Source: CAYQVO01 sp964421085
Lineage (GTDB): Bacteria > Bdellovibrionota_C > UBA2361 > CAYQVO01
NCBI GenBank assembly: GCA_964421085.1
Contig: CAYQVO010000010.1
Span: 1 to 64,000 of the forward strand
DNA: 64,000 nt
Reading direction: 5' to 3'
This document shows, piece after piece, positions 42,288 through 51,019 of this stretch. Numbering within the stretch: position 1 is the first letter of the stretch; each line of letters begins with the position of its first letter. The notes beneath the pieces are model-generated. The model had not been told where the DNA came from. It saw only the letters and a list, made by a program, of their open reading frames with translations, and searched no databases. The translations under genes and the position numbers were made by a program.

Positions 42288-44709
42288 GAGGCCCCAGTGC
42301 GGCGACTACAATGGAATTTTGGGACGGCTTCACAGCTTTACCGCAGACACGCCGTCTTTTGCCCTCGAGATAACTCCGGCGGGTGGTCTGAATTCCTTCA
42401 GGAGACGAAATATCGACAAAAGTGCTCATCTGAAAGACCTGGGATATAACACTCCCGATTGCCTTCCCGTCAGAGTGGCGGCACCAGGGGATTGTTTCCT
42501 CCTGCCCATGATCGGAGTAGATCCAGAGATCATAATGCCGCCGTTCCGACCGGACACCTGCCTCGAAGATTCTGCGCACGCAGCCATCGATACCTTTGAG
42601 CGCCCAGTGAGCGAAAAGAGCGGAGGGCCCTCTCCTGTGCGCCTGCTCATCATAGCCAAGAAAATTAAGAAGTATCACTGGAACCCCGCGGGCGATGTCT
42701 ATGCAGGCTCCGAGTGTTATTATTTCGCGCAGGGCGATCGAAATGCTCACGCGGGCAGGAACAAATTTTATCTCTTTCCACGGATGCTCCCCCTGGCGAA
42801 TTCCCTCGATACTGTCCACAAGCGAGAGCAGCATCTCGATTACAGACAGCCCTGCAACTCTCAGCGTCGATCTAAAGTAGACAATTGCGAGAAGAAGAAG
42901 CCGGGCCGGCCGGACCATGGCAAAGGTGCTTGACCACCCAATCGATGTCGCGCAATAGTTCACGCCGTCAGCGCCTCCTCCGAAAATATTGGAATAAGAA
43001 GCGCCTCCTTTCAGCAGGCCTTCTCCTTCCTGTTTCAGCTTTTCTTCGATCTCCCGGGATGCTTCAGCGGTCGACATTTTTCTGATTGTTCCGCTGCTTC
43101 TGTCGTAGAACTCAAAGGCGGGAACGCAGCATTTGACCCCGTAAAACAACTCTCCCTGCACCGCCGGGGTACTTGATGGAATTCCCGAATAGAAAGAGCC
43201 GGCCTCATAACCCTGTGTCGTAATCAGGCTCTTCAGGAACGGCATTCGCCTGACGGCCATGGCCCGTTCGAACTGCCGGCGGGAGAGACCGTCAATCTGC
43301 ACAAGAATCAGACCGCGATCGGCTTTTGTGCTCTTGAATTCAGGAAGTTGAAGCAGAGCACGGGCCCACCTTATCCGTGACAGCTTTCTGCGGATCCACC
43401 CCCACCATTTCTCGACCCGGGCATGCACCCGGCCCGGCCACCGTGCCGGACGAATCATCCCCTGCTTGAGCGAGACCGCCACGTTGTTCCAGATTTCCCA
43501 TTCGGCCTCGATACGCTTCAGAGTACGCCACCATACACTCTTGTCGGGATCCTGATGGCGGGGACGCGTTGATGAGAGAGTCTCATAAAGAGACGCGAGA
43601 CGATCGCAGGATGCTTCGCTTGAAAATCGAAACGCGGTGCGCGCACAAGCCTGAATCATCGCTTTGCGTTCCGCTTCCGGCATGCGAACGAGTTTCTCAA
43701 TCGCGCCTGCGAATTCTTTCCTGCTCTCTGTCCGGACAAGAAATCCATTGACTCCATCTTCGATAACATCGCGTGTTCCAGTGGCGTCCAGCCCTATCAC
43801 CGGCACTGAAGCTGCCATTGCTTCGACCAGAACCATACCCTGCGTTTCTGATTTTGACGCAAATACAAACGCGTTCATCGTGCGGTAAAACCTGACAAGG
43901 TCGGCGCCTGTATGCACTCCGGCAAAATGAATTCTGTTTTTCACTCCACCTTTCTTCAGGAGTCCCACCAGGCCCGGAATCGAGGGTCCGTCACCCGCCA
44001 CAATGAAGTGGCACGATCTTTCCTTCTTCATGAATGCAAGAACCGACTCACAGAGAAACTGCAGATTTTTCTCCGGCGCGAGCCTGCCGACATGGCCGAT
44101 CACGAATGCGTTCGCCGGAATCCGGAGGCCGGCCCTGAGATTCCCCTTTCCACTCCCCGCAAACATGCGGAGATCCACCCCGGTCGGAATTACTTCGACC
44201 GGCACTCTGATATTTCTTTTGAGAAGTATTTCTTTCAGACTCTCACTCGGGGCGATGACTGCGTTGCACAGATTCCCGTATCCCACAGCAAGTTCAGCCG
44301 CGAACTCCTGGAGCTGCGGTGAATCAGCGGGGATGTAATGAGTGTAATACTCGTACATTGTATGGTGGGTGAAGACTATGGGACGCTCAAACCGGGCTGC
44401 CACGCGCAGAGCCGCATGGCCGAGGAGAAACGGATGATGCGAGTGCACAATGTCCGGTTTGAAGTCGTCAAGGATGTCGGACAGGGGACCGGTAAACGGA
44501 AGAACGACGGAAAAATCCGTCCCGCTGAACCGCTGGATAGCAGGAATGCGGAACACATCCCTTTCGACCGCAGGGGCGCCGGCGAACTGCGGGCACACGA
44601 CAAGTACACGATGCCCGCGCCTGCGGAGTTCCAGAGTACACCTCTCGACGGAATGCGCGACCCCTCCAACATGGGGAAGATAAGTATTCGTCATCATCAC
44701 GATGTTCAT
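42244..44709 (-). CDS. GT4 glycosyltransferase fused to an alkaline-phosphatase-superfamily phosphodiesterase
   Basis: An 821-residue two-domain protein. Residues 1-375 are a GT4 glycosyltransferase (MTNTYLPHVGGVAHSVERCT, VIPTGVDLRMFAG, IGHVGRLAPEKNLQFL, FASKSETQGMVLVEAMAASV). Residues about 460-800 are an alkaline-phosphatase-like hydrolase (LILVQIDGLSRRQFERAM, SSTPAVQGELFYG, LLNFLGYDEQAHRRGPS, DLWIYSDHGQEETIPW). The hydrolase is incomplete: its last quarter continues in another frame in the next gene. ATG 44709 overlaps the stop of the upstream glycosidase (ATGA). Probable role: cytoplasmic or membrane-peripheral glycan or glycolipid metabolism; substrates unknown. Confidence 0.85.
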   Translation of the reverse strand: MNIVMMTNTYLPHVGGVAHSVERCTLELRRRGHRVLVVCPQFAGAPAVERDVFRIPAIQRFSGTDFSVVLPFTGPLSDILDDFKPDIVHSHHPFLLGHAALRVAARFERPIVFTHHTMYEYYTHYIPADSPQLQEFAAELAVGYGNLCNAVIAPSESLKEILLKRNIRVPVEVIPTGVDLRMFAGSGKGNLRAGLRIPANAFVIGHVGRLAPEKNLQFLCESVLAFMKKERSCHFIVAGDGPSIPGLVGLLKKGGVKNRIHFAGVHTGADLVRFYRTMNAFVFASKSETQGMVLVEAMAASVPVIGLDATGTRDVIEDGVNGFLVRTESRKEFAGAIEKLVRMPEAERKAMIQACARTAFRFSSEASCDRLASLYETLSSTRPRHQDPDKSVWWRTLKRIEAEWEIWNNVAVSLKQGMIRPARWPGRVHARVEKWWGWIRRKLSRIRWARALLQLPEFKSTKADRGLILVQIDGLSRRQFERAMAVRRMPFLKSLITTQGYEAGSFYSGIPSSTPAVQGELFYGVKCCVPAFEFYDRSSGTIRKMSTAEASREIEEKLKQEGEGLLKGGASYSNIFGGGADGVNYCATSIGWSSTFAMVRPARLLLLAIVYFRSTLRVAGLSVIEMLLSLVDSIEGIRQGEHPWKEIKFVPARVSISIALREIITLGACIDIARGVPVILLNFLGYDEQAHRRGPSALFAHWALKGIDGCVRRIFEAGVRSERRHYDLWIYSDHGQEETIPWCRHSDGKAIGSVISQVFQMSTFVDISSPEGIQTTRRSYLEGKRRRVCGKAVKPSQNSIVVAALGPLAHVYLVSTPRRSD

Positions 44710-47001
44710 TGTGACGACGACTCCATAACGACCTCCCGGCAGTCGGGGCCGACGGATATACTTCGCGTTCCGAAAAGCCCGGCATGAACAAGTTCAGGCG
44801 GGTTGTGCCACCGGGCCTCCCATTCCAGATGAATATTCCCCGACGAGTTCCTGATCTTCACGGTGACAGGGCCGAACCGGGTCAATGCCGGACCATATGA
44901 AATCTCCCCTGCCCTGTCCAGCCACTCTCTTTGTATTCCCGCGCCAAGCACCAGAGAATTCTTTTTCTCCCGGACAAAAAGGCTGCGCATCATCATCAGC
45001 CACTCCGCGGACGCCCATCCGTGCTGGCCGTCTCCCATGCAGCCGCCCAGCGTCCGGGGGTGAATCGCCTCGGGCCACTGCCCGGTAGGACTGGCAAGAT
45101 CGGCAGCGGCATGAATGATGTCCAGATATCGGGGATCCCCCTGCATCAGGAGAAGCTGCGCGATCTGAAGACTGAGGTAAACGTTGATTCCGGAATGCGT
45201 GATATGCTGGAAGAATCCCCAGTGGAAAAAACAGTTCTTCAGCAGATAATCGACAGTCCCGCGGACACGTTCGTCGTCCGCCTCCATTACGTCGAGAGGG
45301 TAAGCGCCTGTTATCGAACCGACGGCGCCTGCATCCATACGGCGGTATGGTGAGGCGGGGATGCCTTTGTTCGGGGGCTTCTCTGCCTCCCTGATGCTTT
45401 TCATCAGATCGTTCCTGAAATCAACTGCTTCAGCTTTCCACTGTGAAGCGTGCCCCGTATCACCTGCCATTCCGGCAAGCGATGCCGCACTTTCAAGCCC
45501 TGCCACTCCGAAAAAATCGTCCCAGTAGTAATAGTCATTGGGGCCCAGATGCTCGGCGCTGAAGCCCGCTGGAAGCAGTCCGTCATGGCGGGTACCTTTC
45601 GTCCCCCTCAGTCGCTTCTGCGAGATCCACAAAGCGGCTTTCTCAATGATCGACATCNNNNNNNNNNNNNNNNNNNNNNNNNNNNNNNNNNNNNNNNNNN
45701 NNNNNNNNNNNNNNNNNNNNNNNNNNNNNNNNNNNNNNNNNNNNNNNNNNNNNNNCAAGAAGCCAGAGCACCTGCCCGTTCGAATCCCATTCTCCTTCCT
45801 GCGAGTGAAAGTAGCCGTTCAGCTTCTGCCGGGCCGGAAAACGGCTGATTGCCTCCCGGACCTCTTCCACAGCTCCCTGGCAGAGGAGCGCATGAAGAAG
45901 AAATGCGGCATCACGGAACCAGAACCTTTTGTAGGTGTAAGGTCCGGGATAAACGTCCTTCGGTGTCAGCAGAAGAAGCGTCGTCAGGGAACTGTCGAAA
46001 AGAAGCGGCCAGTTCCCGACAGGAAGATTAAACCGGCACAGTTCGTTTAACCGGCTTTTCCACGATGTTCTCCTCCTCGGGGCTTCTGGAAAAGGCGAAA
46101 GGGGAATGTCAACTTTGACTTTTCTCTGCTCACCCGGAGACAGACTGTAAATCGCGGCTCCTGACGCCATTCCGACTTTGCACGCTGTGCCATCCGAATC
46201 CCTCCCGAGGCAGTGCAGAACATCCCCTTCCCTGTAATTCGAGAATGCGAATCTGTCCGGAACATCCCGGAAGATGATTGTATGCTCCCTGTTCACCAGG
46301 CACTCGGATCGTCCTTTCTGCGTTTCAATCCTGTGTATAAAACTGATTCCCTCTGCATTGTAAGGACGCATCGCCATTACAAGAGTGCCTGCCGCGGCTG
46401 AGACTGCGGACGCCTCGAGCCTCAGAACAGGAAGTCCGTTCTCCAGGAGCGCCTGTGCGGTGGATTTCAGCGACCAGCCGGGCAGTTCGACTGATGTCTC
46501 GACACAAAGAAGATCTCCAATATGCAGAACCTGCGAGACGCTTTCTTTGGATGGCAGAAGCATCTCACCTTCCCCGCTCCGCATCCACCAGTCGAGGGAC
46601 CAGCCGTCGAAGTGCGGCGTAACGAGGCCTCCAGGTCCGACAAGAGGAAACAATTCAAACCCTGGTATCCCGACCGCTGTCCAGTTTCGATGAGTAAGAT
46701 TGACATGGGTGATGGAGAACGAGCGGGGCAGAAACGCGCCGTCGGCCGGGTCAAACTGCCGCTCGACCCAGAAAGGCCACACCCAGTCGAGGTTATGCTG
46801 AATCGCCTTTGTATTGATCAGCCCTCTGGCGTGCATGATCACGCCGGCACGCAGCAGTTCAATCGGTTCGGCCACTTCAGACGGCTGATTGAAATGGCTT
46901 AAGGCCCCGATCACGTAAAATGGATCTATAAATCCATGGCTCCTCGCAAGAGTGCGAAGCAGAAAGCGCCATGGGAGCCATTTAACGGCAGTTAATTTCA
47001 T
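44706..47001 (-). CDS. (alpha/alpha)6-barrel glycosidase (amylo-1,6-glucosidase-like), spanning an assembly gap
   Basis: One gene cut by 98 unknown bases (45658-45755). The N-terminal half has an immunoglobulin-like beta region (WTAVGIPGFELFPLVGPGG, DGWSLDWWMR, VETSVELPGWSLKS). The catalytic barrel starts at YKRFWFRDAAFLLHALLCQG and continues after the gap with DYYYWDDFFGVAGL, ITHSGINVYLSLQIAQLLLM and TGQWPEAIHP followed by GDGQHGWASAEWLMMM. The pattern fits glycogen-debranching or trehalase-like clan members; exact family unclear. The apparent frame change across the gap probably reflects wrong gap length. ATGA overlap with the GT4 fusion gene indicates one operon. Confidence 0.75.
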
Positions 47002-47056
47002 TGCGGGCCGGCATTATATTTTAACAATAGATCTCAGTTGCGCGTTCAAAATCGCA

Positions 47057-47068
47057 TGATCGTTCTCA
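47057..47068. promoter_or_regulatory. Near-match operator upstream of the glycosidase-GT4-EEP operon
   Basis: TGATCGTTCTCA keeps TGA-N6-TCA but has C in place of R before TCA. A minus-strand TATAAT lies at 47013-47018, 12 bases from the ATG, and TATTGT at 47024-47029. Confidence 0.35.
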
Positions 47069-47098
47069 GCCCCGGAAAGAATTCGGCTGAAAAGACAT

Positions 47099-48511
47099 TC
47101 ACGTCTCGTCACTTCTCCCCGCCCTCAATCCTCCTTTGAGAAAAGAAGAAAACGGATCGACTGGATTCGGAATTGCGGGACGGTTCCGGCTTGCGGGGGA
47201 TGCGATTATTCTTCGCGCCGTTCGTGACGGAAAAGTGATGACCTGAGCGTTGCGCCGGACAGAAGTCGTTTTCGCCCGGGCTTCTTTCCGCCCGGCTGCC
47301 CTTGAGTAAACGTCCAGCATCTGTCCTGCGATGTTATCCCAGGTGAAGTGCGACTCGACCCGTTTTAAGCCTGCCCTGGAAAATCTGTTTCGAACTTCCT
47401 CTTCCTGCATAAGAAACCGGATTGCTCCTGCGAGCGCGTCGGGTGAACGGGGTGGAACAAGAAGGCCCGAATTTCCCCGTTCCACCGAATACTTTATTCC
47501 ACCCACGTTCGCCCCTATCACCGGCGTGCCGCACGCCATCGCTTCAAGAGGAGTCATGCCGAAGGGTTCATACCATGGAGTACTTACAAAGACATCCCCC
47601 GCGCTGTAATAGTACCGGAGCACGTCCGGCTTCCGCTGTCCGGTAAATACAGTCCTGTCGCGAATACCAAGCTCCTCACTCAGCCGCATCAGCCTGTCGA
47701 GTTCCGCACAGGCTGATCTGTCGGGCTCCTCGCCAGGACCGCCCACGACAACAACCACAAGATCCCGGAATTCGGAGTACCGGGCAAGAACAGCCACTGC
47801 ACGGAGCACATTGTCTATACCTTTTCTGGGAACAAGCCGCCCGACCTGCAGCACGATTCGCCTGTCGGGCGGCAGTCCCAGGCGTTTCCTCGCTTCAATT
47901 TTCGCCTCCGGACGGAAAACGCGCAGATCAACGCCGCATGGAACAGTGGTCACTTTCGATGGATCGGCGTTATAGAGACAGATGAGGTCTTCCGCGTCCT
48001 GGGGACATTCCGCAATTAATCGATCCGCATTCTGCACCGCCTTCTCTTCGATGGTAAAACGGCTGTCCGGAAATTCATCCGCCTTCCCCTGATGAATCCT
48101 CCGGACCTTCCCAAGCGCGTGAAATGTGATGGCGAAAGGAAGCTGGAGCTTTTCCTGAAGATGAAGCGCAATCAAACCTGAGAGAAAAAAATGGGCATGG
48201 GCTATGTCGTACCGCTCCAGCCTGGCCCAGGCAGTGCATGCACGGGCAAACTCCGGCATATACGGAAGAAGATCTTCTTTCCGGATTTTTTTCGGGGGAC
48301 CGCCTGCAAGGTAAAACACGCGAACCCGCTCATGCGTATGCACGATAGATGGACGTTCCGGGTGATCCTGCCTCGTGAATATATCGACTGACACTCCTCT
48401 GTCCGCCAGCGCCCGCGAAAGATTCTTGACATAAACGTTCTGACCGCCGCAATCGGTCCCTCCGGACATCGCCGGCGGACTGGCATGGTCGCTTATCATC
48501 ATTACCCGCAT
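47099..48511 (-). CDS. GT4 glycosyltransferase (sucrose-phosphate-synthase-like)
   Basis: A 470-residue GT-B retaining glycosyltransferase. The N-terminal motif GGTDCGGQNVYVKNLSRALA is the glycine-rich acceptor/donor loop of sucrose synthase/SPS-like and MshA-like enzymes. The C-terminal donor domain shows VQNADRLIAECPQDAEDLIC, VPCGVDLRVFRPEA, LQVGRLVPRKGIDNVLRAVA and STPWYEPFGMTPLEAMACGT (the EX7E motif). The last 60 residues are basic and low complexity. ATG 48511 is preferred because AAGGAG lies seven bases upstream. An exact operator is upstream. Sugar product unknown. Confidence 0.88.
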   Translation of the reverse strand: MRVMMISDHASPPAMSGGTDCGGQNVYVKNLSRALADRGVSVDIFTRQDHPERPSIVHTHERVRVFYLAGGPPKKIRKEDLLPYMPEFARACTAWARLERYDIAHAHFFLSGLIALHLQEKLQLPFAITFHALGKVRRIHQGKADEFPDSRFTIEEKAVQNADRLIAECPQDAEDLICLYNADPSKVTTVPCGVDLRVFRPEAKIEARKRLGLPPDRRIVLQVGRLVPRKGIDNVLRAVAVLARYSEFRDLVVVVVGGPGEEPDRSACAELDRLMRLSEELGIRDRTVFTGQRKPDVLRYYYSAGDVFVSTPWYEPFGMTPLEAMACGTPVIGANVGGIKYSVERGNSGLLVPPRSPDALAGAIRFLMQEEEVRNRFSRAGLKRVESHFTWDNIAGQMLDVYSRAAGRKEARAKTTSVRRNAQVITFPSRTARRIIASPASRNRPAIPNPVDPFSSFLKGGLRAGRSDET

Positions 48512-48571
48512 CGCCACTCTCCTTGACCTTTCCACAATGGCGATGTTAGCGGAGAGGCGATGACGCCCCTA

Positions 48572-48583
48572 TGACAAGTGTCA
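48572..48583. promoter_or_regulatory. CRP/FNR-type operator upstream of the GT4 gene
   Basis: TGACAAGTGTCA. Minus-strand -10 TAACAT (48543-48548) is exactly 32 bases from the centre; ATG 48511 follows 31 bases later. Confidence 0.7.
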
Positions 48584-48679
48584 CCTGCTTCATGGCAACC
48601 GCAGGAGCTTCTTAAATACTGTGAGTGTGATCATCAGAACGAATATCCGCTTGTGCCGCGATCTTCTTCCTGACAACCG

Positions 48680-48710
48680 AAAGAAAAGACGGCCCCCGGG
48701 ATGAGGGCCG
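48680..48710 (-). terminator. Terminator after the 33-residue basic protein gene
   Basis: On the minus strand CGGCCC and GGGCCG form a six-pair stem with a nine-base loop, followed by GTCTTTTCTTTC. It lies about 40 bases after the small gene's stop. Confidence 0.55.
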
Positions 48711-48751
48711 CAATGATTGTTACTGAAAGTGCAGGTTTAATCGACGCAGCA

Positions 48752-48853
48752 CTATTTGCTTCTTCCGGAGCCGCCTTTCTTACCGCCCCGTTTCGAAGAT
48801 CCTTTCTCGCGATCGGTATCAGTCATCTTCCCGTCTTTCCTTTCCTGCGGCAT
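48752..48853 (-). CDS. Small basic glycine/lysine-rich protein, 33 residues
   Basis: A 34-codon gene with GAGGAGG upstream of ATG 48853. The product opens MPQERKDGKMTDTDREKG and ends in a K/R/G/S-rich stretch (KRGGKKGGSGRSK), looking like a disordered stress peptide of the KGG or GsiB-like kind, though too short to assign. A hairpin terminator follows and a near-match operator lies 95 bases upstream, so it has all parts of an independent unit. Too short for standard gene callers. Confidence 0.6.
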   Translation of the reverse strand: MPQERKDGKMTDTDREKGSSKRGGKKGGSGRSK

Positions 48854-48945
48854 TTTTAAGTCCTCCTCATCACAAGACGGGCCCGTTCAAGGAGCCCGAA
48901 TAGAGTTTCGCGCGGATTATTTCCACTGCCGCAGGAAGGCGGCAA

Positions 48946-48957
48946 TGACAAGGATCG
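48946..48957. promoter_or_regulatory. Near-match operator upstream of the 33-residue gene
   Basis: TGACAAGGATCG differs from TGAY-N4-RTCA in the last base. A minus-strand TAATCC (48914-48919) lies 35 bases away. Confidence 0.4.
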
Positions 48958-49014
48958 CCGCGCCGTTCTGTTACTTTCAGTTCACCGGAGAAAGGAAGCC
49001 CTGCTGCCCGGCAT

Positions 49015-50271
49015 TCAGGTGGAGATTGCGATCAAAGGCAGTTGCAGGCGGAATTCGCTTCCCCGCCCGGGTCCATCACTCGACGCGTCGACCGTTCCGC
49101 CATGCATCTCAGCCAGTTTTCGGACAAGTGGAAGACCCAGGCCCGGTTCGCCGCTTCGTCCGTGAAGATATATATCTCCATGCTCTAACAGCTCAAAAAT
49201 CCGGGATCTCATCTCCGGCAGTATTCCCACTCCGTTATCCTTTATCCGCACTACCGCCATGTCGCCTTCCCGCACCCCGGTGACTTCGATCTTTCCACAC
49301 TCATCGGTATATTTCGCCGCATTGATCAGCATATTCACAAGCACCTGCTCAATCCTCGACGGATCGGCATACACAAAAAGCGACTCGTCAACAGATACAG
49401 TGAGCGCCTGATTGCGTTCTTCCATCGTCTTGCGCACGACGTCGACAACCCGCTCAACGACAATCGAAAGAGCTATTCTTTCCTTGTTGAGAGAAACTTT
49501 ACCGCGGGAAATCCTCGATATATCCAGGAGATCGTCGATGAGCCGCGCCAGCTGCTGCACACGCTGACTTAGAGTCTTTTTTATGAAGGCAGATTTCTCC
49601 CCGGTTGTTCCGGGGTGACAGAGGAGATTCAGTCCGGCACTGATGGAGGCAAGAGGGTTTCTCAGCTCATGCGCAAGAATTGAAAGAAACTCATCTTTCC
49701 GCCTTTCTGCCGACGCTGATTCCGACTGGAGGCGCACGATTGCGGTGACATCTTCCACACCGACGGTGACAGCTGTGACTTCGCCGCAGGCGTTTTTCAC
49801 CGGATACCACTGCCCAATCCAGCGATGCTCACTCCCGTCATCCGCTTTTGTGTTCCCCGACACTTCAACATTCAGAACCGGTTCTCCTGTTCTGACGACA
49901 GCCCTGAAAATGTCCTCGCCCCGGGCAGCAAGAGATGGCAAAACCTCATCAAGTCTTCGCCCCAGATGATCATCGATTGAGACTCCGTTCATTTCTGCCA
50001 GCTTCCGGTTCACCCGAGTAAACCGGAGATCTTTGTCCAGAGTGCACAGTCCAACTGCCGCCGATTCAAAGATAGCTTCAATTTCCGCCGACCGCTCTCT
50101 CAGCTGCGCTTCGCTCCTCTCCAGCGCTGCTCTGAAGCAGGCAGCATCGTGCTCACCGCAATTATCGGGGGACGTTTCCCGATCTTCCGGCACGATTATT
50201 TTTTCTTCAACACTGCAGCAGCAAATTTTCTCCAGTGGAAGCTGATATGCGGACCCGTGATAATCTCCCAT
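49015..50271 (-). CDS. PAS-domain histidine kinase
   Basis: A 418-residue cytoplasmic kinase. A PAS domain covers residues about 65-185 (IEAIFESAAVGLCTLDKDLR, HRWIGQWYPVKNACGEVTAV). HisKA follows with phospho-His in LSILAHELRNPLASISAGLN, and HATPase has MLINAAKYTDECG, VRIKDNGVGILPEM and EPGLGLPLVRKLAEMHGG. A Cys-rich N-terminal patch (ICCCSVEEK) is unusual and could bind metal or redox signals. No receiver gene is adjacent; the response regulator-CRP protein could be a partner. An exact operator lies 86 bases upstream. Confidence 0.9.
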   Translation of the reverse strand: MGDYHGSAYQLPLEKICCCSVEEKIIVPEDRETSPDNCGEHDAACFRAALERSEAQLRERSAEIEAIFESAAVGLCTLDKDLRFTRVNRKLAEMNGVSIDDHLGRRLDEVLPSLAARGEDIFRAVVRTGEPVLNVEVSGNTKADDGSEHRWIGQWYPVKNACGEVTAVTVGVEDVTAIVRLQSESASAERRKDEFLSILAHELRNPLASISAGLNLLCHPGTTGEKSAFIKKTLSQRVQQLARLIDDLLDISRISRGKVSLNKERIALSIVVERVVDVVRKTMEERNQALTVSVDESLFVYADPSRIEQVLVNMLINAAKYTDECGKIEVTGVREGDMAVVRIKDNGVGILPEMRSRIFELLEHGDIYLHGRSGEPGLGLPLVRKLAEMHGGTVDASSDGPGRGSEFRLQLPLIAIST

Positions 50272-50356
50272 TGCCCTGAAACAATAACAAAACGTCGAAA
50301 GAAAGTTTAAAGAAGAATTGGCAATTATGGGACCACTTGGGATTCACACCGGCTCG

Positions 50357-50368
50357 TGATCTTCGTCA
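50357..50368. promoter_or_regulatory. CRP/FNR-type operator upstream of the PAS kinase
   Basis: TGATCTTCGTCA, 86 bases before the kinase start. A minus-strand -10 CATAAT (50324-50329) lies 36 bases from the centre. Confidence 0.6.
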
Positions 50369-50378
50369 TGTGGCGCCG

Positions 50379-50585
50379 TCATTTTCCCGGATCCAGCCTT
50401 CCTTGTCTTCCCGCAATCCGGGAAAGCCGGGATGACGAAGGGTCATGTTCTGAGTGCATTCGGTGAATAATACCTGCGCGAACAGACGCGGAGCCCCGCC
50501 CGTTGACTCCTCTGCCTGCTTCTTCTGCGCGTGAAATTTCCGTCTTCGTTGCGAGCTGGGGCGGGAGAAAAGGAGTCTTCTTCAT
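50379..50585 (-). CDS. Possible small protein, 68 residues
   Basis: A 69-codon frame starting MKKTPFLPPQLATKTEISRA, basic overall, with no recognised family. It fits exactly between two operators: one at 50635-50646 with an AATAAT -10 pointing at it, and one at 50357-50368 just beyond its stop. No clear ribosome site precedes ATG 50585. An inverted repeat (TCCCGGAT/ATCCGGGA) lies in its 3' part. Position supports it; sequence alone does not prove coding. Confidence 0.35.
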   Translation of the reverse strand: MKKTPFLPPQLATKTEISRAEEAGRGVNGRGSASVRAGIIHRMHSEHDPSSSRLSRIAGRQGRLDPGK

Positions 50586-50634
50586 ATTTTCAGTCGCAGC
50601 CGGAATTATTCCGGGAAAGTTTCCCGTCCACGGA

Positions 50635-50646
50635 TGATCCTCATCA
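50635..50646. promoter_or_regulatory. CRP/FNR-type operator upstream of the 68-residue ORF
   Basis: TGATCCTCATCA. A minus-strand -10 AATAAT (50605-50610) lies 33 bases from the centre; no convincing -10 is seen on the plus strand. Confidence 0.55.
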
Positions 50647-50680
50647 TGTGCGTCCGGGGCTTGAAACGATAGATGAAAGA

Positions 50681-50782
50681 GTCAGCCCGTCGGGTTCGGG
50701 AAAACCAACTCTACCTGCCAAATAAATTTCCGACGGGGGACCAACCTACGGGCTGCGAGTGACGGGGAGTTCGCTCGCAGCC
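50681..50782. repeat. Nested inverted repeats in a 434-base gene-poor stretch
   Basis: The stretch 50586-51019 has no clear gene. It holds two stems: CCCGTCGG (50686-50693) with CCGACGGG (50730-50737), and GGCTGCGAG (50751-50759) with CTCGCAGCC (50774-50782). On the minus strand CAGCCCGT and ACGGGCTG form an alternative outer stem. It could be an extragenic palindromic element or a structured RNA. The rest of the stretch holds two operators and nothing else I can support. Confidence 0.55.
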
Positions 50783-50929
50783 TTCCTTTCATGGAGTGCA
50801 GCGCAGCAGAATCCGGAAGTGAAAGTCGGCGATCGATGATCCTCGAATGCCGGGATAATCTCCCGCACTTTCGCGGCGCAACATGGCGCTCTCGACTCTC
50901 GACGCTGATCCGCGTAACAACTGTCATCC

Positions 50930-50941
50930 TGATCCCGATCA
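50930..50941. promoter_or_regulatory. CRP/FNR-type operator upstream of the second GH1-like gene
   Basis: TGATCCCGATCA, 79 bases before ATG 51020. A TATACC -10 candidate (50966-50971) lies 33 bases from the centre. Confidence 0.65.
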
Positions 50942-51019
50942 TATCCGCGGAAGTTCTCATCTAGATATACCTTTCCGAAACATCACCGATGGTTTTAGAG
51001 CCGGCAACGGAAAAACTTT

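Noticed and set aside
45643..45758. Apparent stop and new start at the junction of the two glycosidase frames
   Set aside because: They arise only because 98 unknown bases of arbitrary length sit here; the protein motifs on both sides belong to one enzyme.
45777..45788. tRNA-like GTTCGAATCCC sequence
   Set aside because: It lies inside the glycosidase coding sequence next to the gap and no acceptor or anticodon stems can be formed around it.
50434..50446. TGACGAAGGGTCA as another operator
   Set aside because: The spacer is one base too long (TGA-N7-TCA), and it lies inside the possible 68-residue ORF.
50682..50960. Minus-strand frame of 92 codons in the gap before the second GH1-like gene
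   Set aside because: It runs across the inverted repeats and an operator, has no ribosome site and an Arg/Ser-rich composition typical of non-coding frames.
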